From Alistipes sp. (GTDB lineage Bacteria > Bacteroidota > Bacteroidia > Bacteroidales > Rikenellaceae): a stretch of DNA of 64,000 nucleotides. This document shows positions 60,982 through 64,000 of the stretch, one piece after another (position 1 is the first letter of the stretch; each line of letters begins with the position of its first letter). The notes below the pieces were generated by a model, which did not search any database, was not told the origin of the DNA, and saw nothing but the letters and a program-made list of their open reading frames with translations. Position numbers and translations under genes: made by a program. The DNA is taken from the NCBI GenBank assembly GCA_017646625.1, contig JAGCMF010000008.1, forward strand, positions 62,001 to 126,000, read 5' to 3'.

Positions 60982-63472
60982 GTATAGTTTTATGGATTTC
61001 CTGACAAGGGAGACCTTTGTCGGCAAGGATGATGATACCCAGGAGGATATATATGCTGTCATCGATAAGATAGAGATACCGATGATTCAGCGCGACTATG
61101 CGCAGGGACGTACGAAGCCCGGCAGGGGTGATGCGAGGGTGCTCAACGACACGGGTAGTAGGTTTATAAGGTCTATCTTCAACACCCTCACCGATGATAG
61201 TAGGCAGGAGATGGAGCTCGAGTTTATCTATGGCTCTATCGAGGCTCGTAGCCAGCAGGGTAGGAGGATGCCAGAGTATGTCTTCATACCGCTGGATGGC
61301 CAGCAGCGCCTCACAACACTCTTCTTGTTGTATTGGTACCTCGGCATGCGTGAGCTCGATGCGGAGCAGCGTAGGGGTCACCTCGCGCTGTTGAGTAAGT
61401 TCACCTACCTAACACGCCTCTCGTCACGCCTCTTCTGCCAGAGCATCTGCGACATCGAGAAGATGAGTAGCATAACGCTTGATGAGGGCCCCGTGGAGGT
61501 GCTCACCGACTGCCCATGGTACTATAAGGAGTATAGGAAGGATCCTACGGTTAGTGCTATGCTCTCGATGCTCGACCATATACACAAGCTATATGCGGAG
61601 TGTCGTGAGGAGGGCGTAGTGCTGTTGCCAAAGATGGAGAGGCTTAAGTTCTACATCTTCCCACTCAACAAGTATAGGCTCACCGAGGATTTGTATATAA
61701 AGATGAATGCGCGAGGCAAGCAGCTCTCAAGCTACGAGAACTTCAAGGCCGACCTCATAAATTGGATGAAGACGAACGATGACGTACGCTTTAGGGAGAG
61801 TGTTGTATATCGTGACAGAACGATGAGCTACTATATGGCCTTTGCGCAGAAGCTCGACAACGAGTGGACAGACATCTTCTGGAAGTGCGTGCCCAAGGCG
61901 GAGTCCGCAAGCACGAAGCGCGACATGGCAAGGGAGGTGGATGATATGTTCATGACCTTCTTCCACCGCCTCTTCTACATCAGTAGAATATTGTGGCTTC
62001 AGGCTAACGACCAGGCGGTGGCCTCGGATGATGTGGTCAAGTATTTCGATAGGGATGAGAGTGCCATTAGGTACAACAACAACGACTTCGAGAGTGTATA
62101 TAGGGTGTGCCTGTCGTACGATACGGTACGAAGGATGGAGAACTTCCTCGATAGGATACCTCGGGGTCTTAAGGTTGTGAATGAGGAGTTTACGCCAGTG
62201 TGGGAGTCTACGGATGAGGGTAGACATATCTTCATCAACACCGAGAGACTATCGTTCGCACCACGCCTCGTCTTCCAGGCCGTGTTTGACTACTTCTCTA
62301 CCTCCGAGACCTTCGACGAGGATATGCTCCGTGACTGGATGCGTGTGGTGTGGAAGTTCGCCGTAGACCCCGTCATCAGCAACTTCAGATACTATGTAGA
62401 GTCGGTGCGTATCATCGATGCAATCCTCAATAAGGGTATGGGCAATATGCTCTCGTGGCTTAAGGATAATGGGTGCGAGACTGGCAATGTAGCACACTTC
62501 GGCGTGCAGTATGCCGAGGAGTGTGTCAAGGCACAACTTATCGCCAAGGATGAGGCGTGGAGGAAGGCACTTGCCGATGGCGAGAGCCACCAACTCCTCA
62601 AGGGTAGGATAAGCTGTCTGCTGCCCGAGGGTGTAGATACCAATATAGAGGTGTATAATAGGTATCTCAAGGCCTTCAGTGTCTTCGACCTCAATGAGCC
62701 ACGAAGGTTGTGGATAAGGGCTATGCTCGCAAAGATTGAGGTGGGGTATATGTTCGATAAGGAATTGGGCCTTTCTAATGACCACGAGAATATGAAGGTA
62801 TATATAAATGGAGAGTTCTTGAAGCCTATGCATGCGCTGCTTGCCGACATAGTGGCTAATGTGGATGTTGTCACTACAGAGGCAGTGCTTAAGCGCATGG
62901 AGGGTATATGCGACGAGTATGATGTTAAGGAGGGTCTCGAGTGGGTATATCCCCTTGTTAAGAACTTTACATGTAATACCGATAGCACAGATAAAAACCT
63001 GCTTGCCGACTATACGCACAAGAGGAAGCTTATGGTGCGTGATGGCCATGTATACCTATGCTACAAGTCGCGCTTCGACCATGATAGCGTGATACTCCTC
63101 AACGGCAAGCGTAACGATGTCATCAAGGCACTGCTCAAGAGTGACGACATCTATCTACATAAGGAGAATAGACTATATGAAGAGTCGGGTAGGTACTTCA
63201 GTGGCTATATAATAGACCTCGTTAGGGAGCTGCCGAGGGAAGATATGTCGCTTAAGTGCATATATAGGGTTAGCACGGAGTGCCTGAAACTCTATGTCGG
63301 CGATGCTGAAGGCAGGGAGCATGAGGTCTCTACCCACGGTGCACAGGCACTGAAAATATATGATGGCATGACAGATGACGATATAGCTGCGCTAATAGCG
63401 GATGTCGAGAGGAGGGTCGCCGAGGTGCAGAGTGCCGAGGACCCCTTCAACATGGCTGGTGCCGAGGCGTAG
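60971..63472 (+). CDS. DUF262 protein B, large partner without HNH
   Basis: 833 aa from ATG 60971 (GTG 60962 is possible). DUF262 motifs IPMIQRDYAQGR (36-47) and DGQQRLTTL (109-117). The long middle is helical. The last 190 residues (LLADYTHKR, DHDSVILLNGKRN) show no HNH or DUF1524 motif, so it looks like a nuclease-less partner of gene A. The 11-bp overlap with A means coupled translation. No methyltransferase or other defence gene is visible before the cyclophilin. Confidence 0.8.
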   Translation: MKSKYSFMDFLTRETFVGKDDDTQEDIYAVIDKIEIPMIQRDYAQGRTKPGRGDARVLNDTGSRFIRSIFNTLTDDSRQEMELEFIYGSIEARSQQGRRMPEYVFIPLDGQQRLTTLFLLYWYLGMRELDAEQRRGHLALLSKFTYLTRLSSRLFCQSICDIEKMSSITLDEGPVEVLTDCPWYYKEYRKDPTVSAMLSMLDHIHKLYAECREEGVVLLPKMERLKFYIFPLNKYRLTEDLYIKMNARGKQLSSYENFKADLINWMKTNDDVRFRESVVYRDRTMSYYMAFAQKLDNEWTDIFWKCVPKAESASTKRDMAREVDDMFMTFFHRLFYISRILWLQANDQAVASDDVVKYFDRDESAIRYNNNDFESVYRVCLSYDTVRRMENFLDRIPRGLKVVNEEFTPVWESTDEGRHIFINTERLSFAPRLVFQAVFDYFSTSETFDEDMLRDWMRVVWKFAVDPVISNFRYYVESVRIIDAILNKGMGNMLSWLKDNGCETGNVAHFGVQYAEECVKAQLIAKDEAWRKALADGESHQLLKGRISCLLPEGVDTNIEVYNRYLKAFSVFDLNEPRRLWIRAMLAKIEVGYMFDKELGLSNDHENMKVYINGEFLKPMHALLADIVANVDVVTTEAVLKRMEGICDEYDVKEGLEWVYPLVKNFTCNTDSTDKNLLADYTHKRKLMVRDGHVYLCYKSRFDHDSVILLNGKRNDVIKALLKSDDIYLHKENRLYEESGRYFSGYIIDLVRELPREDMSLKCIYRVSTECLKLYVGDAEGREHEVSTHGAQALKIYDGMTDDDIAALIADVERRVAEVQSAEDPFNMAGAEA

Positions 63473-63502
63473 CGCCTTGATGTTGTGTCATGACGTGTGT
63501 GT

Positions 63503-63537
63503 GGTGATGGTGCTAATAGTGCGCCATCACCTTTTTT
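63503..63537 (+). terminator. Rho-independent terminator of the DUF262 pair
   Basis: GGTGATGG (63503-63510) pairs with CCATCACC (63524-63531), followed by TTTTTT. Confidence 0.88.
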
Positions 63538-63549
63538 GTGCTCCTCGAT

Positions 63550-63581
63550 ATTGTCTGTTCGCAGAAAAAGTATTACCTTTG
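63550..63581 (+). promoter_or_regulatory. Promoter of the cyclophilin gene (ATTG-N20-TACCTTTG)
   Basis: ATTG (63550-63553), 20-bp spacer and TACCTTTG (63574-63581), 29 bp before the start. Confidence 0.6.
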
Positions 63582-63610
63582 CTTATTATAAACCGTAAAT
63601 ATTCAAGAGT

Positions 63611-64000
63611 ATGAAATACGCTATTATCTCTACAGAGAAGGGTGATATGAAGGCCGAGCTATATGCTAACGAGACACCTATCACCGTCGATAACTTCGTT
63701 AAGCTCGCCGAGAGCCACTTCTACGATGCCCTCACCTTCCACCGTGTAATCCCCGACTTCGTGATTCAGGGTGGCTGCCCTCTCGGCACAGGCGCTGGTG
63801 GCCCCGGCTACACAATCCCTTGTGAGACACGCGCAGAACGCCAGTACCACGACCGTGGCGTGCTCTCTATGGCACACCGTGGCCCTAATACCGGTGGCTC
63901 GCAGTTCTTCATCTGCCACAACCGCATGAACACCCAGCACCTCGATGGCGTGCATACATGCTTCGGTAAGGTTGTTGAGGGTGTAGATGTCATCGACGAT
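63611..64000 (+). CDS. Peptidyl-prolyl cis-trans isomerase, cyclophilin type (3' truncated)
   Basis: The first 130 codons of a cyclophilin; the frame is still open at the window end. Motifs: [37 protein letters not shown] and [15 protein letters not shown]. These include the catalytic Arg (FHRV) and the active-site FxxC/LDG parts. No signal peptide, so a cytosolic form. About 30-40 residues are missing at the end. Confidence 0.9.
   Translation, partial: MKYAIISTEKGDMKAELYANETPITVDNFVKLAESHFYDALTFHRVIPDFVIQGGCPLGTGAGGPGYTIPCETRAERQYHDRGVLSMAHRGPNTGGSQFFICHNRMNTQHLDGVHTCFGKVVEGVDVIDD

Overview
Host and setting. The window is a Bacteroidota chromosome segment, most likely order Bacteroidales and probably a gut commensal. 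It has a Bat (aerotolerance) gene cluster, a menaquinone-type UbiE/MenG, a lipoprotein sialidase, a NahK-like sugar kinase, and many -7 promoter boxes of the Bacteroidota form TAnnTTTG (clearest: TTTG-N20-TATTTTTG before the SDR gene at 51.3 kb). Shine-Dalgarno sites are mostly absent. The family cannot be fixed from sequence alone; Rikenellaceae- or Muribaculaceae-like is a guess. No rRNA, tRNA or CRISPR was found.

Layout. 0-7.2 kb (+): end of a Bat operon (membrane protein, Q/N/D-rich TPR protein, BatA, BatB), pepD, a kinase-fold protein with an in-frame amber codon near its 3' end, and fba. 7.2-7.6 kb: two families of dispersed repeats. 7.6-17.4 kb (-): ABC exporter, nrnA, a 600-bp origin-like region, mrp, sppA, comM-like, dnaB. 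17.6-24.4 kb (+): FtsX/LolE permease, ubiE/menG, two secreted proteins, a very Cys-rich lipoprotein, metG, ilvE. 24.4-24.86 kb: a repeat-dense convergent intergenic region holding a perfect parS 16-mer. 24.86-31.2 kb (-): mnmG, ybeY, EnvC-like, TPR protein, pheS. 31.3-33.6 kb (+): a patatin fused to a probable outer-membrane barrel. 33.6-43.0 kb (-): PAS protein, a Rel synthetase with a mutated hydrolase site, methyltransferase, xseB, xseA, TonB-like protein, a DUF2490/DUF4956/VTC polyphosphate cluster, prfA.

43.4-51.2 kb (+): a compact eight-gene phage-derived cassette of two unknown large proteins, ClpP-type protease, capsid, portal, connector, holin and lysozyme-like protein. All frames are intact, but no terminase, tail tube, tape measure, integrase or repressor is visible. 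51.3-64 kb (+): SDR, sialidase, apt, recG, a zinc-ribbon coiled-coil membrane protein, NahK-like kinase, a two-gene DUF262 (GmrSD-like) defence candidate, and a truncated cyclophilin.

Main points of interest. (1) The terminase-less phage cassette. (2) parS at 24.8 kb, a one-mismatch copy inside ilvE, and origin-like intergenic DNA at 10.5-11.1 kb, which together suggest an origin-proximal region. (3) A 128-bp element with 10-bp terminal inverted repeats that abuts or nearly abuts stop codons and carries a terminator hairpin. (4) The paired DUF262 genes. (5) A Cys-Glu repeat lipoprotein. (6) The kinase gene interrupted by TAG.
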